NCBI RefSeq assembly: GCF_013912375.1
Contig: NZ_JACETV010000001.1
Coordinates: 434,001-498,000 of the forward strand
Direction of reading: 5' to 3'
Length of the DNA: 64,000 nucleotides
Origin: Emticicia sp. BO119
GTDB lineage: Bacteria; Bacteroidota; Bacteroidia; Cytophagales; Spirosomataceae
Shown: piece after piece, positions 17,351 to 26,610 of the stretch
Layout of the letters: the number at the start of each line of letters is the position of its first letter
How positions within the stretch are numbered: the first letter of the stretch is position 1
Notes under the pieces: generated by a model
What the model saw: the letters and a program-made list of their open reading frames with translations, nothing else
What the model was told of the DNA's origin: nothing
Databases searched by the model: none
Position numbers and translations under genes: made by a program

Positions 17351-17757
17351 TGTATCAGTTTGACTGGCAGTATCGCATTCGTTATGCCGACATCGACCAG
17401 ATGGGGTATATGTACTATGGAAATTATCCACGTTTGTATGAAATCGGTAGGGTAGAAGCACTTCGTTCTTTGGGCTTGCGGTATCGTACTTTAGAAGAGA
17501 TGGGTGTCATGATGCCCGTGTATGAATGCAAGTCAAGGTATATTCAACCAGCAAAATATGATGATCTGGTGACGATTCGTGTCATTATCAGAGAAATGCC
17601 ACGGGCACGCATCGTTTTCTATTATGAAATCTATAATGAAGAAAAAGTACTGCTAAACACGGGAGAAACTACGCTGGTATTTGTAAAGATGGCAAATAAC
17701 CGAATTACTACTTGTCCGGATGCCATTACTGATTTGCTAAAGCCTTATTTTGGGTAA
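17350..17757 (+). CDS. Acyl-CoA thioesterase, 4HBT/YbgC type
   Basis: A hotdog-fold protein of 135 residues with the N-terminal motif RYADIDQMGYMYYGNYPRLYE. The Asp at position 16 matches the catalytic Asp of 4-hydroxybenzoyl-CoA thioesterases, followed by an aromatic/Asn helix. The remainder (YDDLVTIRVII, RIVFYYEIYNEE, TGETTLVFV) is typical of YbgC/FadM-like enzymes that hydrolyse acyl-CoAs in the cytoplasm. The start overlaps the mltG stop (TAATG), so translation is probably coupled. A dispersed inverted repeat begins 3 bp after the stop codon. Confidence 0.9.
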   Translation: MYQFDWQYRIRYADIDQMGYMYYGNYPRLYEIGRVEALRSLGLRYRTLEEMGVMMPVYECKSRYIQPAKYDDLVTIRVIIREMPRARIVFYYEIYNEEKVLLNTGETTLVFVKMANNRITTCPDAITDLLKPYFG

Positions 17758-17760
17758 TTG

Positions 17761-17899
17761 TGTCTGAACTTTGATTTACCTGATTGTTCTGATTCTTGTG
17801 TGATATTAAGTTTCAATTTATTCTTGTGATGCTGATTTTATCATTTGAAGAGCAGGATTCAGTAAATCATTTAAAATCGGGTATATCAAAGTTCAGACA
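17761..17899. repeat. Dispersed inverted repeat, copy 2
   Basis: Begins TGTCTGAACTTTGATTTA and ends ATCAAAGTTCAGACA. The first and last 15 bases are perfect reverse complements. It fills the space between the convergent thioesterase and birA genes, and the birA stop codon lies inside its right arm. Confidence 0.85.
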
Positions 17900-18651
17900 A
17901 ACGCCACTTCTTTAAAATCAAAATACTGTATTTCTCCCTCCACTTCAAGCATCAACTGACCGCTGTTGGCAATATCTACAATCTTACCCATAAATTTGCT
18001 ACCATTTTTACTGAAATAGTGTGGTTCTTGATAGCGATAAAGATTTTGCAGGTATTGTTTTTTCTGATTGGCTGCCTGACCATTTTTTAATTGCAGGTAA
18101 TATTTTTCAAGGCAAATACATAATTCTTCTACGAGATAATCCAAATCAAATTCGTCGTGCCGGGTAGCTAATCTTAAAGAGATGGCTTTATCGTTATTGA
18201 AATTTAATTGATTGATATTCAGCCCGATACCAATAATTGAATAGCTCAACCGACTACCCGACAACGTATTTTCTATCAGAATGCCACCCAATTTTCGGTT
18301 ACCTATATAAATATCATTTGGCCACTTGATGCTTAAACCATCAACAGCATATTTTGTCAAAAACTCGTTCACTCCTAAGGAAACAGCAATGTTCAGATTA
18401 AATTGTGAACTGACATTCAGGAAACCGGGTTTCAGAATGACAGACATCGTAATATTTTGGCCAGGAAGAGCCTCCCAGCCATTACCTCGTTGTCCACGTC
18501 CGGCAGTTTGGTCAGAAGTTATGACAAGAGTGCCGTCAAAAACTGGTTCTTTTTGAATTTTTTCGGCAGCTATATCGTTAGTAGAATGACAACTTGGCAG
18601 ATAAATGAGATTTTTGCCAATAAATAAGGTTTTGGGCTGAAAATTGTTCAA
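17893..18651 (-). CDS. birA: Biotin--[acetyl-CoA-carboxylase] ligase
   Basis: 252 residues with the biotin ligase core: LPSCHSTNDIAAEK (substrate entry), DQTAGRGQRGNGWE (residues 48-60, ATP/biotin loop) and KWPNDIYIGNRKLGGILIE. A short C-terminal SH3-like part follows (KFMGKIVDIANSGQLMLEV). It lacks the N-terminal DNA-binding domain of E. coli BirA, so it is a ligase only and not a repressor. It activates biotin to biotinyl-AMP and attaches it to carboxylase carrier proteins in the cytoplasm. Its TGA stop is part of the right arm of a dispersed repeat. Confidence 0.95.
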   Translation of the reverse strand: MNNFQPKTLFIGKNLIYLPSCHSTNDIAAEKIQKEPVFDGTLVITSDQTAGRGQRGNGWEALPGQNITMSVILKPGFLNVSSQFNLNIAVSLGVNEFLTKYAVDGLSIKWPNDIYIGNRKLGGILIENTLSGSRLSYSIIGIGLNINQLNFNNDKAISLRLATRHDEFDLDYLVEELCICLEKYYLQLKNGQAANQKKQYLQNLYRYQEPHYFSKNGSKFMGKIVDIANSGQLMLEVEGEIQYFDFKEVAFV

Positions 18652-18810
18652 CTTTTTATTAATTTAGCGGTTTCACTATAAAATAATATTAAATTATAGT
18701 AATTAATATCTATATTTAGCTAATTAAATAATAATACTATTCTGAAATATGCTATCAATATATCCTGTTAAAGGTGTCTAAAAATGGCATATTTCGTGCA
18801 AAATTAAAAG

Positions 18811-19221
18811 ATGGCAGAAAAAAATAAAGAACTTTCAGGTGAAGAATTATGTCGCTTAGTAGTACATGGGATGTTAGAAAAAAAGGCGGCCAATATTGTA
18901 GTGATGGATTTAAGAAATGTAAAAAATGCAATTACTGATTTTTTTGTTATCTGTTCAGGAAATACTGATACACAAATTGATGCGATTGCTACTTCAATAG
19001 ACGAGGAAATATTTAAAGCTTCAAAATTACACCCTTGGCATCAGGAGGGGAAACAGAATAAAGAATGGATTTTGTTAGATTATGTTGATGTGGTTGCTCA
19101 CGTTTTCAGAAAAGACCGTCGTAAATTTTATGACCTGGAGTCTCTATGGGGTGATGCTGAACTGACCGAAATAGCTGAAAGTATGGAACCGGAACCCCTA
19201 AAACAAATACTGATAGATTGA
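18811..19221 (+). CDS. rsfS: Ribosome silencing factor RsfS
   Basis: A 136-residue protein of the RsfS/DUF143 family. Visible motifs are KKAANIVVMDLRNVKNAITDFF, VICSGNTDTQIDAIATSI, and the C-terminal WILLDYVDVVAHVFRKDRRKFYDLESLWGDAE. It binds ribosomal protein L14 (uL14) of the large subunit and blocks joining of the subunits when nutrients are low. It precedes ftsH by about 95 bp on the same strand, an order common in Bacteroidota. The short acidic tail after WGDAE is variable. Confidence 0.95.
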   Translation: MAEKNKELSGEELCRLVVHGMLEKKAANIVVMDLRNVKNAITDFFVICSGNTDTQIDAIATSIDEEIFKASKLHPWHQEGKQNKEWILLDYVDVVAHVFRKDRRKFYDLESLWGDAELTEIAESMEPEPLKQILID

Positions 19222-19316
19222 TGTTTGAACATCGTTAACCTTTACAGTTTAAGCAATTTTATGTAAAGGTTTTCTGTATTAATAATAATTGCGTTAAACT
19301 TTGAAAAAATAAAAAC

Positions 19317-21371
19317 ATGGCAGAAAACAGTAATGACTCTCCAAGAAGAAAACCACAAAATAGTGGTGGAGGAGGTTTGCAGGGGTGGATTGTAGCGGCT
19401 ATTATTATTGGTATTGTAGGCTTTTTACTTTATTCAAGGCAGGCAACGCTTGCCACAATCAAGTATAAAGAGCTTGAACAGATGATTTTGCAGAAAGATG
19501 TACAAAGTGTAGCAGTTGTTGAAGGAAACCGAACAGTTGAAATCACCCTTACCCGTGAAGCACTCCAAAAACCTGAATACAGAAAAGAATTAGGTAATAA
19601 CCGTTTTACTTTAACAGGCCCACACCTTAAACTCGACGTAGTATCTGTTGAGTCTTTTATGAGAGATTATACAGAATTTTTAAAATCTCCACAAGTAGAT
19701 GATAATTATCGCCAGACTCTATATCCAGAAAGTATTGAGCGTCAGGATATTATGACAATGGTATGGCAGTTGTTGCCATTTATTGTGGTTTTGGGTCTGA
19801 TGTATTTCTTAATGAGCCGTATGGCCGGTGGCGGTGGCCCTGGTGGGGCTATCTTTAATATAGGTAAATCAAGAGCCGCCTTATTTGATGCCGACAGTAA
19901 AGTAAAAATTACCTTTACAGATGTGGCTGGTCTGGAAGAAGCGAAAGAAGAATTACAGGAGATTGTTGATTTCCTGAAGACTCCTAAAAAATATACTGAA
20001 CTGGGGGGTAAAATCCCGAAAGGGGCTTTGTTAGTAGGCCCTCCGGGTACTGGTAAAACCCTTCTGGCAAAAGCCGTAGCAGGAGAAGCCAGTGTGCCTT
20101 TCTTTTCGTTGTCAGGCTCTGATTTCGTTGAAATGTTTGTTGGGGTTGGTGCGGCTCGTGTGCGTGACCTATTCAAGCAAGCTAAAGAGAAGGCACCTTG
20201 TATTATCTTTATAGATGAGATTGATGCCGTAGGCCGTTCGCGCGGACGTGGAGCAATGCCGGGTGCCAATGATGAACGTGAAAATACCCTGAACTCATTG
20301 CTTGTTGAAATGGATGGTTTTGGTTCTGATGCCGGTATTATTATTCTTGCAGCTACTAACCGTCCTGATGTATTAGACTCAGCATTGATGCGTCCGGGTC
20401 GTTTTGACCGTCAGATAAGTGTTGATACTCCTGATCTGGTAGGTCGTGAAGCTATCTTCAAAGTTCATATGAGACCTTTGAAACTATCTGACTCTATAGA
20501 TATTAAAAAATTAGCAGCACAAACTCCGGGTTTTGCAGGAGCCGAAATTGCCAATGTTTGTAATGAAGCCGCACTGTTAGCTGCCAGACGTGGTAAAACT
20601 GCGATTGATATGACTGACTTCCATGATGCGATTGACCGTGAGATAGGTGGATTGGAGAAGAAGAACAAATTGATTTCGCCGGAAGAGAAAGAAATTGTGG
20701 CTTACCATGAAGCAGGTCATGCAGTGGCGGGCTGGTTTCTGGAACATGCTAATCCTCTGGTAAAAGTAAGTATAGTTCCTCGTGGTATTGCCGCTTTAGG
20801 ATATGCTCAATACTTGCCAAAAGAGCAATATTTATATCGTACTGAACAACTGTTTGACGAGATGTGTATGACTTTGGGTGGCCGTGCGGCAGAAGATGTG
20901 GTTTTTGGTAAAATCTCTACCGGAGCATTAAGTGATCTTGAAAGAGTAACCAAAAGTGCTTATGGCATGACAACCGTTTATGGTATGAACGACCGTATAG
21001 GAAATGTATCTTTCTATGATTCTAAGGGGCAAGGTGAATACTCATTTACAAAGCCTTATTCAGAAGAAACGGCCAAAATTATTGATGAAGAGGTGAAAAA
21101 ACTGATTGATACAGCTTATTTGCGCACAAAAGACCTCTTGATTGAGAAGCGTGAAGAATTAGAAAAAATCGCTCAGGAATTGTTGAAAAAAGAAATTATT
21201 TATCAGTCTGATTTAGTAGAACTGATTGGTAAAAGGCCTTTTGAGAAACTAACCAGCTATCAGGAATTTATGGATAGCGACAGCGATAATCATATCAAGG
21301 AAAAAGAGGCTGAGAAAGCCAAGGAGAAAAAGAGTGGCAAAAACGAAAAGAAAGTAGAAGAAGAAGTTTAA
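19317..21371 (+). CDS. ftsH: ATP-dependent zinc metalloprotease FtsH
   Basis: A full-length 684-residue inner-membrane AAA+ protease. It has two membrane segments (about 22-40 and 147-167) with a periplasmic domain between, Walker A GPPGTGKT at 241-248, Walker B IIFIDE at 296-301, and the SRH region with RPGRFDRQ. The zinc site is HEAGH at 464-468. It degrades short-lived and misassembled membrane proteins. The C-terminus is a highly charged Lys/Glu tail ([15 protein letters not shown]), variable in the family. A clear terminator follows the stop codon. Confidence 0.98.
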   Translation: MAENSNDSPRRKPQNSGGGGLQGWIVAAIIIGIVGFLLYSRQATLATIKYKELEQMILQKDVQSVAVVEGNRTVEITLTREALQKPEYRKELGNNRFTLTGPHLKLDVVSVESFMRDYTEFLKSPQVDDNYRQTLYPESIERQDIMTMVWQLLPFIVVLGLMYFLMSRMAGGGGPGGAIFNIGKSRAALFDADSKVKITFTDVAGLEEAKEELQEIVDFLKTPKKYTELGGKIPKGALLVGPPGTGKTLLAKAVAGEASVPFFSLSGSDFVEMFVGVGAARVRDLFKQAKEKAPCIIFIDEIDAVGRSRGRGAMPGANDERENTLNSLLVEMDGFGSDAGIIILAATNRPDVLDSALMRPGRFDRQISVDTPDLVGREAIFKVHMRPLKLSDSIDIKKLAAQTPGFAGAEIANVCNEAALLAARRGKTAIDMTDFHDAIDREIGGLEKKNKLISPEEKEIVAYHEAGHAVAGWFLEHANPLVKVSIVPRGIAALGYAQYLPKEQYLYRTEQLFDEMCMTLGGRAAEDVVFGKISTGALSDLERVTKSAYGMTTVYGMNDRIGNVSFYDSKGQGEYSFTKPYSEETAKIIDEEVKKLIDTAYLRTKDLLIEKREELEKIAQELLKKEIIYQSDLVELIGKRPFEKLTSYQEFMDSDSDNHIKEKEAEKAKEKKSGKNEKKVEEEV

Positions 21372-21394
21372 AGCTGGTCTTTCTGAACCTGTAT

Positions 21395-21458
21395 TCTCCC
21401 TTCAGATAATGGAAGTTCTTTGACGAACAGACTGTTATTTGAAGGGAGATTTTTTTTG
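21395..21458 (+). terminator. Terminator after ftsH
   Basis: TCTCCCTTCAGATAA pairs with TTATTTGAAGGGAGA (one mismatch) across a 34-nt loop. A run of eight T follows. Confidence 0.75.
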
Positions 21459-21488
21459 TTCATCTTCAAAATCTTTCTTAAATGATCC

Positions 21489-22232
21489 TTAACTTCTCAG
21501 GTAATGATTTGGAATATTGGGTAAGGTATAATCAATGTTAAAGGCTGATTTCATTAACAGGGATACAGTTTCGGCTATGTCTGATTCATTTCGATGCATT
21601 TGTGGAAGCAACCCCATCATAGCATAACTCAAGGGATTAATACCAGGTATGAATGTTTCCCAAGGATAATCTTTTCCCCATATCAATCCTTTTAATGTGA
21701 CTTCTAAATCGGCTGAATGAGAAAGAAGTAAGGCTAACATTTCTGACGATTGATTGTGAATCTGGTTTACAGTATGAAAAACGGGGGTCTGACCTCCGAA
21801 ACCATTTTCGTCAAAACCTGCCCGGGCATTTATATCTGCATCTCTGCCAATAAGTATTGTTGCACAGTCTACATGATTAAATTCGGCACAAATATGAAGA
21901 AGAGTTACTTCGTGTAATGGTGTAAAAGCACAGCGTAGCGTATATCGGCTATTAACTAATGCAGGATTTTCGTTTAATAAATCTTCAAGTGCAGGTGCAT
22001 CGTCTAATAAAACTGTTAATAAGAGTTGGTCGTCAAAAATTAATCCAAAATCTACAAATACCCTTACACATTCTTTAAATCTGGGGCTTCTCAGATATTC
22101 GCTTGTTAACTCAAAAATAAGCGGGTCGTTTCCAAAATAATCATTGGGGTTGATTCCATTCTTAAAGCAGTCCCTTAAATCCACAATGGAGTGTTCTTCA
22201 ATAGCATTTACTGTTTTTTCTAAGTAGTTCAT
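21489..22232 (-). CDS. Ankyrin-repeat protein
   Basis: The 247 residues contain ankyrin-like repeats in the middle. Clear ones are TPLHEVTLLHICAEFNHVDCATILIGRDADINARAGFDENGFGGQTPVFHTVN and the following SSEMLALLLSHSADLEVTLKG. Such repeats bind other proteins; there is no catalytic motif, signal peptide or membrane segment, so it is probably cytoplasmic. It converges on ftsH, with the terminator between. I cannot assign a partner. Similar stand-alone ankyrin proteins are scattered in Bacteroidota. Confidence 0.8.
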   Translation of the reverse strand: MNYLEKTVNAIEEHSIVDLRDCFKNGINPNDYFGNDPLIFELTSEYLRSPRFKECVRVFVDFGLIFDDQLLLTVLLDDAPALEDLLNENPALVNSRYTLRCAFTPLHEVTLLHICAEFNHVDCATILIGRDADINARAGFDENGFGGQTPVFHTVNQIHNQSSEMLALLLSHSADLEVTLKGLIWGKDYPWETFIPGINPLSYAMMGLLPQMHRNESDIAETVSLLMKSAFNIDYTLPNIPNHYLRS

Positions 22233-22348
22233 AGGTTCTGCATTTATGTGGAACTAATAAAAGACAGATTGCATGATAACCATTAATAGTCTGATAATAA
22301 ATTTTTAATATACAAAATGTATTTAAAAACTGAGCAAACTCAATGATT

Positions 22349-23194
22349 TTATTTTATAAATCCAATAGCTAACACTAAAGAGCGTGAAGAAACCTGGAGA
22401 TTTTTTGAGGCATCGTTGTTATAGCTGATATTATAATTAACAGGGCTTGTAATTTCAAAGCGGCCCTCAATAAAGAAATGATTGAATTCAAAACCTATTC
22501 CGGCACTTACACCCAGTGAAGGTCGTTTAAATAATTCTTTTTTGAAGTCAATTTCATTATTTTGTTCATCTTTTATTCTATAGGTTTTTACAGCGGATAA
22601 CAGTTCATTATTAAAGTTAACCGGAAACTCAAGCATCGGACCAGCAAAGATACGTCCTTGTCTGAATCGTATTCCAAGGAGAACGGGTATATCGATCACC
22701 GAGTATGTGGAATTTACACGTTTAAATAATTTACCATCGCTTTGCAGAATATCGAATTTGCCTCCCTTTCTATTATAAAATACTTCTGGTTGCAGGTAGA
22801 ATGACCCCCGAGTGGTACGAATAAAGATTCCTCCCAGGTAACCCATTACCATTTCACTATTCGATAATATATTGTCATTATTAAAAGGTACTGTCGGGTT
22901 GCCGTTGGCACCCACTCTCGTTACTGTTATTTCTTTGGTTGTAAAACTATTAAAATTAATACCGGCTCTCATACCCCATTGAAACCCAAGATTATCTCGG
23001 TTATACTCTTCAGTATAATTACGGGTTGTGTCTGGCTGTGGTTTTTTCTTACGTTTTTTCTCGGGTTTTTCATCGTTAATCACAAAAGGTGTAACTTTCA
23101 ATGAGTCTTTAGGCACTACTACTGTATCTTTGGGTACTTGTGCCAATAGAGAGGTAGATAATAAACTCAATAGAGCTAATAAGCGTAATTTCAT
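22349..23194 (-). CDS. PorT-type outer membrane beta-barrel protein
   Basis: After a signal peptide (MKLRLLALLSLLSTSLLA) comes a low-complexity, Lys/Pro-rich periplasmic stretch (KKRKKKPQPDTTR), then an eight-strand-like barrel. The barrel starts WGMRAGINFNSF, with YLQPEVFYNRKGGKF, VIDIPVLLGIRF and the terminal strand SLVLAIGFIK. This is the outer_membrane_beta-barrel_2 / PorT-like pattern common in Bacteroidota. I chose the internal ATG that starts the signal peptide; the open frame reaches 66 bp further upstream. Function unknown beyond outer membrane location. Confidence 0.8.
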   Translation of the reverse strand: MKLRLLALLSLLSTSLLAQVPKDTVVVPKDSLKVTPFVINDEKPEKKRKKKPQPDTTRNYTEEYNRDNLGFQWGMRAGINFNSFTTKEITVTRVGANGNPTVPFNNDNILSNSEMVMGYLGGIFIRTTRGSFYLQPEVFYNRKGGKFDILQSDGKLFKRVNSTYSVIDIPVLLGIRFRQGRIFAGPMLEFPVNFNNELLSAVKTYRIKDEQNNEIDFKKELFKRPSLGVSAGIGFEFNHFFIEGRFEITSPVNYNISYNNDASKNLQVSSRSLVLAIGFIK

Positions 23195-23280
23195 AAATGA
23201 ATGGGAGTAGTGAAAATAATAAATATGTAACAGTTGCTTGCAATAAACCAAATTGCGCAAAAATCAAGCCATAAGGCTGG

Positions 23281-23706
23281 CTATTTACCACCTATAATTG
23301 CTACAGTAAACCGGACCACACACACCAATTTTTGTTCTTCATTTGTAATCTTTATATCCCAGATATGTGTAGTTCTGCCTAAGTGCAACGGAATAGCACG
23401 GGCATATACCCAGCCCCCACTACTAACAGAACGAATATGATTGGCATTAATTTCAAGACCTACCGCCTGTTGCCTGACAGGGTCATCCAAGGTAAGGAAT
23501 GAGGCAATACTACCTAATGTTTCGGCAAGGGCAACTGATGCACCACCATGTAAAATGCCAAAAGGTTGGGTTGTACGATTGTTGACAGGCATTTTGGCAG
23601 TTATGAAATCTTCTCCGATTTCTACAAATTCAATTCCGAGGTGGTCACTCATCGAATCTGTGCCTAATGTTTTCAATTTTTCGAAATCAAGATGCTTTTT
23701 GAACAT
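23281..23706 (-). CDS. menI: Hotdog thioesterase, MenI/YdiI type
   Basis: The 141 residues match the PaaI/MenI hotdog family closely: HLGIEFVEIGEDFITAKMPV, TTQPFGILHGGASVALAETLGS with the catalytic Glu, and VGLEINANHIRSV with PLHLGRTTHIWDI. These motifs are very like E. coli YdiI (MenI), which hydrolyses 1,4-dihydroxy-2-naphthoyl-CoA in menaquinone synthesis. Menaquinone is the usual Bacteroidota quinone, so the role is plausible, but no other men gene is in the window. The symbol is therefore tentative. It precedes, and may share a transcript with, the PorT-type gene downstream. Confidence 0.8.
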   Translation of the reverse strand: MFKKHLDFEKLKTLGTDSMSDHLGIEFVEIGEDFITAKMPVNNRTTQPFGILHGGASVALAETLGSIASFLTLDDPVRQQAVGLEINANHIRSVSSGGWVYARAIPLHLGRTTHIWDIKITNEEQKLVCVVRFTVAIIGGK

Positions 23707-23780
23707 GATAATAAGTTTTAAGGGTATTTGGTTTTCTTAAAAAATCCTGAAAAAGTGCAATATTTGGTTAGGAATTTTCG

Positions 23781-23788
23781 TAAATTTG
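23781..23788 (+). promoter_or_regulatory. Bacteroidota-type -7 element before the phosphatase gene
   Basis: TAAATTTG matches TAnnTTTG. It lies 18 bp before the upstream ATG of the histidine phosphatase gene. Confidence 0.4.
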
Positions 23789-23806
23789 AAGACCTTTTTT
23801 TATTGA

Positions 23807-24508
23807 ATGATAAAACTAAGTTTTGTTTTAGATAATTCAATATTTTATTTGATTAAACTAAAGATTACCATTTTGTCGACAAAAACAATTTATCTGATTC
23901 GTCATGGGGAAACTGAATATAACCGCATGGGAATTGTACAAGGAAGTGGCGTAGATTCAGACCTTAACGAGTTAGGGCTTTCACAGGCACGGGCTTTTTT
24001 TGATGCTTATCAACATCTATCGTTTCATAAAATCTACACTTCGAGGCTTCGCCGCACGGTTCAGAGTGTGCAGCATTTTATTGACTCAGGTATTGTTTTT
24101 GAGAGCCTTGAAGGATTGAACGAAATAAGCTGGGGAGAGAAAGAGGGAAAAGCTCCGGATTATCAGGAAGATGAGTTTTATTTAGATGTTTTGCAGCGGT
24201 GGAAAAAAGGCGAAACCAATATTCCGGCTGCGGCAGGTGGAGAAACTCCAGAGGAAGTAGCTGCCAGACAAAGACTTGCATTTGAAGTGATATTATCCAG
24301 GCCAGAGGAAGAGTTGATATTAGTAGCTATGCATGGAAGGGCTATCAGGATATTACTAACACATCTGCTTGGTCTTCCGCTTTCATCTATGGATGATTTT
24401 GAGCATAGCAATCTATGTTTGTATAAACTTAATTATTCTTACGAAACTAAAGCCTTTACTGTAGAGGTAAGTAATGATGTTGCACACCTGATGGTATTAG
24501 CTGAATAA
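23807..24508 (+). CDS. Histidine phosphatase family protein
   Basis: A phosphoglycerate-mutase-like phosphatase with the catalytic RHGETEYN motif, SRLRRTVQSVQ for the second Arg, GLNEISWGEKEGK, and LVAMHGRAIRILL with the second catalytic His. These cytoplasmic enzymes dephosphorylate sugars, nucleosides (CobC) or proteins; substrate is not evident. The ATG gives 233 residues with about 22 unusual residues before the first strand. A TTG at 23873 would start directly at STKTIYLIRHGE and fits the family better; the ATG is kept because a -7 box lies just before it. Confidence 0.87.
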   Translation: MIKLSFVLDNSIFYLIKLKITILSTKTIYLIRHGETEYNRMGIVQGSGVDSDLNELGLSQARAFFDAYQHLSFHKIYTSRLRRTVQSVQHFIDSGIVFESLEGLNEISWGEKEGKAPDYQEDEFYLDVLQRWKKGETNIPAAAGGETPEEVAARQRLAFEVILSRPEEELILVAMHGRAIRILLTHLLGLPLSSMDDFEHSNLCLYKLNYSYETKAFTVEVSNDVAHLMVLAE

Positions 24509-24650
24509 AGATACTTCCGTTTATAGAAGCATATTTCCATTGATGTAGAAAAAACATGTGTCGCTTCTTTTTGCTTTATTTTTATGTTATTTGAAAAGCT
24601 ATTCAGTTTTAAAATACTAATGAATCTTTTAAAACAGAGCCTAATTTCTA

Positions 24651-25745
24651 ATGAATAAAAATAAATTATACTGGTTTTTTCAGATTGTAGGCTGGTCGTT
24701 GTATAATATTAATGAGATATTTCAATATACTCTTCAGTTTGGTTACGACAGTTCTATGATTTCGAATGCCTTGGCCAATACTGTTTTATCTATTATTCTT
24801 ACACACCTTTTCAGGTTAGTTGTAAAAAGATTTAATTGGGGTGTACTTCACCTGCCCCAACTGGCAATAAGGGTAGGATTAAGTGTCTTTGCTATGACGG
24901 TTATTCTTGTAGCCCTTAATGTTCCTTTAGATGTTAAATACGTTGGAGAGCTCCTGAACGAAAAACCTGTACTGGTGATTGAATATTTTATCAATTTAGC
25001 CAAGCCTATTTTAGTTTGGGCATTGATATATATGTTCTATAATTACTCAGAAGAACGCAGGCAGCGTGAGGTTGAAGAAATAAAATTAAAATCTTCGATC
25101 AAAGAAACAGAAGCGAAGGTTCTGCGGGCACAGATGAATCCACATTTTATGTTCAATGCTCTTAATAGTATCAGGGCCTTGGTGCTTGAAGACCCCACAA
25201 GAGCTCAGCAAGGGATTACCCAGTTATCTAATATTCTCAGGAGTTCGCTTTTGGCAGACAGACGCAAGACAGTAGCCCTTAAGGAAGAACTAAGGACTAT
25301 TGAAGACTATCTGGCTTTGGAGAAAGTACGTTATGAAGAACGTTTACAGATGAAATGGGATATAGCTCCTGAAACCCAGAATATTCAGGTACCTCCTATG
25401 ATGCTACAGACATTGGTCGAGAATGCGATTAAACATGGCGTACAAAAAGCCATTAACTGGGGTTTTGTTGAAATCAATACCAGTATAACGGATAACAAGC
25501 TATACATTAAAATACGGAATACCGGTCAATTGCAAGGTACAGAATCGAAGTCGGAATCCGGGGGGTTTGGTTTGAAAAATACAGCACAACGCTTAGATTT
25601 GCTCTATGGAAGCGAGGCATCATTTAAAATCTATCAGGAAGATAGCCTGACAGTTTGTGCTGAAATTATGATTCCACTCAGTAGTGCTGAGGCGCGGAGC
25701 GTATCGGAAACAAAAAATGCTGCACCAGCCTTAACTGCCAACTAA
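24651..25745 (+). CDS. LytS/YehU-type sensor histidine kinase
   Basis: Four hydrophobic segments (about residues 8-130) are followed by a short coiled linker. The His_kinase domain starts at RAQMNPHFMFNALNSIRALV, with the phospho-acceptor His at 165, and the ATPase part has MMLQTLVENAIKHGV and GGFGLKNTAQRL. No periplasmic sensor domain is seen, so it probably senses within the membrane. The following gene, 53 bp downstream, encodes its LytTR response regulator. A small GC-rich hairpin (25774-25787) lies between them. The last 20 residues (SSAEARSV...) look non-conserved. Confidence 0.92.
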   Translation: MNKNKLYWFFQIVGWSLYNINEIFQYTLQFGYDSSMISNALANTVLSIILTHLFRLVVKRFNWGVLHLPQLAIRVGLSVFAMTVILVALNVPLDVKYVGELLNEKPVLVIEYFINLAKPILVWALIYMFYNYSEERRQREVEEIKLKSSIKETEAKVLRAQMNPHFMFNALNSIRALVLEDPTRAQQGITQLSNILRSSLLADRRKTVALKEELRTIEDYLALEKVRYEERLQMKWDIAPETQNIQVPPMMLQTLVENAIKHGVQKAINWGFVEINTSITDNKLYIKIRNTGQLQGTESKSESGGFGLKNTAQRLDLLYGSEASFKIYQEDSLTVCAEIMIPLSSAEARSVSETKNAAPALTAN

Positions 25746-25773
25746 TTTTATTCACCAATTAAATACTCATCGC

Positions 25774-25787
25774 ACCGGCGACCCGGT
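25774..25787 (+). promoter_or_regulatory. Short GC-rich hairpin before the regulator start
   Basis: ACCGG and CCGGT form a 5-bp stem with loop CGAC, 11 bp ahead of the regulator's ATG. It could affect translation or partly attenuate transcription; its effect is not evident from sequence. Confidence 0.35.
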
Positions 25788-25798
25788 CAAAATTTACG

Positions 25799-26539
25799 AT
25801 GAAAGCACTTATTATAGATGATGAACGTTTAGCACGTAATGAATTGCGTCGTTTGTTAGAAAACTTTCCTAAAATTAATATAATAGGAGAGGCAGCAAAT
25901 GCCGAAGAAGCCCTTAATATGATTGATGAATTGCAACCGGAGTTGTTGTTTCTGGATATTCAGATGCCTGGTAAAAATGGTTTTGAACTCCTGGAGGCAA
26001 TTGAGGGAAAAGTACCTGAGGTAATCTTTACTACTGCTTATGACGAATATGCCCTGAAAGCTTTTGAGTTTAATGCGCTTGATTATTTATTGAAGCCAAT
26101 TGATACGCAACGCTTAGCAGAAGCTATTCAACGTGTAGAAGAAGAACAATTGCATGAAATAGAGCGTAAAGAAGGTGTTAAACTATTAGGGGAGAGCGAT
26201 CAGGTATTTGTGAAAGACGGCGAAAAGTGCTGGTTTGTAAAATTGGGCAAAGTACGTTTGTTTGAGTCGATGGGCAATTATGTGCGTTTGCATTTTGATG
26301 ATCAGAAACCGATGATTCTGAAATCGTTGAATAGCCTTGAGGAGCGTCTTGATCCTAAAATTTATTTCAGAGCCAATCGCAAACATATTATTAATCTGGC
26401 ATGGATTGATAAAATAGAACCGTGGTTCTCGGGCGGTTTATTGGTTACACTGAAACATGCCGAAAAAACATCAAACCCCGAAAAAATAGAGATCTCCCGC
26501 CGTCAGGCTATTAAGTTTAAGGATTTGATGAGTTTGTAG
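25799..26539 (+). CDS. LytTR-family response regulator
   Basis: The receiver domain has acidic DD at 7-8, phospho-acceptor Asp-53 (LLFLDIQMPGKNG), a Thr (FTTAYDEYALKAF) and Lys in DYLLKPID. A C-terminal LytTR DNA-binding domain (about 140-246) follows, with KLGKVRLFESMGNYVRLHF and RANRKHIINLAWI. It is paired with the upstream LytS-type kinase. LytTR proteins bind pairs of short direct repeats. Targets are not evident in the window. A hairpin terminator lies about 20 bp after the stop. Confidence 0.94.
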   Translation: MKALIIDDERLARNELRRLLENFPKINIIGEAANAEEALNMIDELQPELLFLDIQMPGKNGFELLEAIEGKVPEVIFTTAYDEYALKAFEFNALDYLLKPIDTQRLAEAIQRVEEEQLHEIERKEGVKLLGESDQVFVKDGEKCWFVKLGKVRLFESMGNYVRLHFDDQKPMILKSLNSLEERLDPKIYFRANRKHIINLAWIDKIEPWFSGGLLVTLKHAEKTSNPEKIEISRRQAIKFKDLMSL

Positions 26540-26558
26540 GGGACTTTATAAATGAAAG

Positions 26559-26590
26559 ACAGCTACCATTTTTTTGAAGATGGGGGCTGT
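26559..26590 (+). terminator. Terminator after the LytTR regulator
   Basis: ACAGCTACCAT pairs with ATGGGGGCTGT with one wobble and one mismatch. TTTTGTTTGT follows. Confidence 0.55.
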
Positions 26591-26610
26591 TTTGTTTGTA
26601 GATATGCGCA

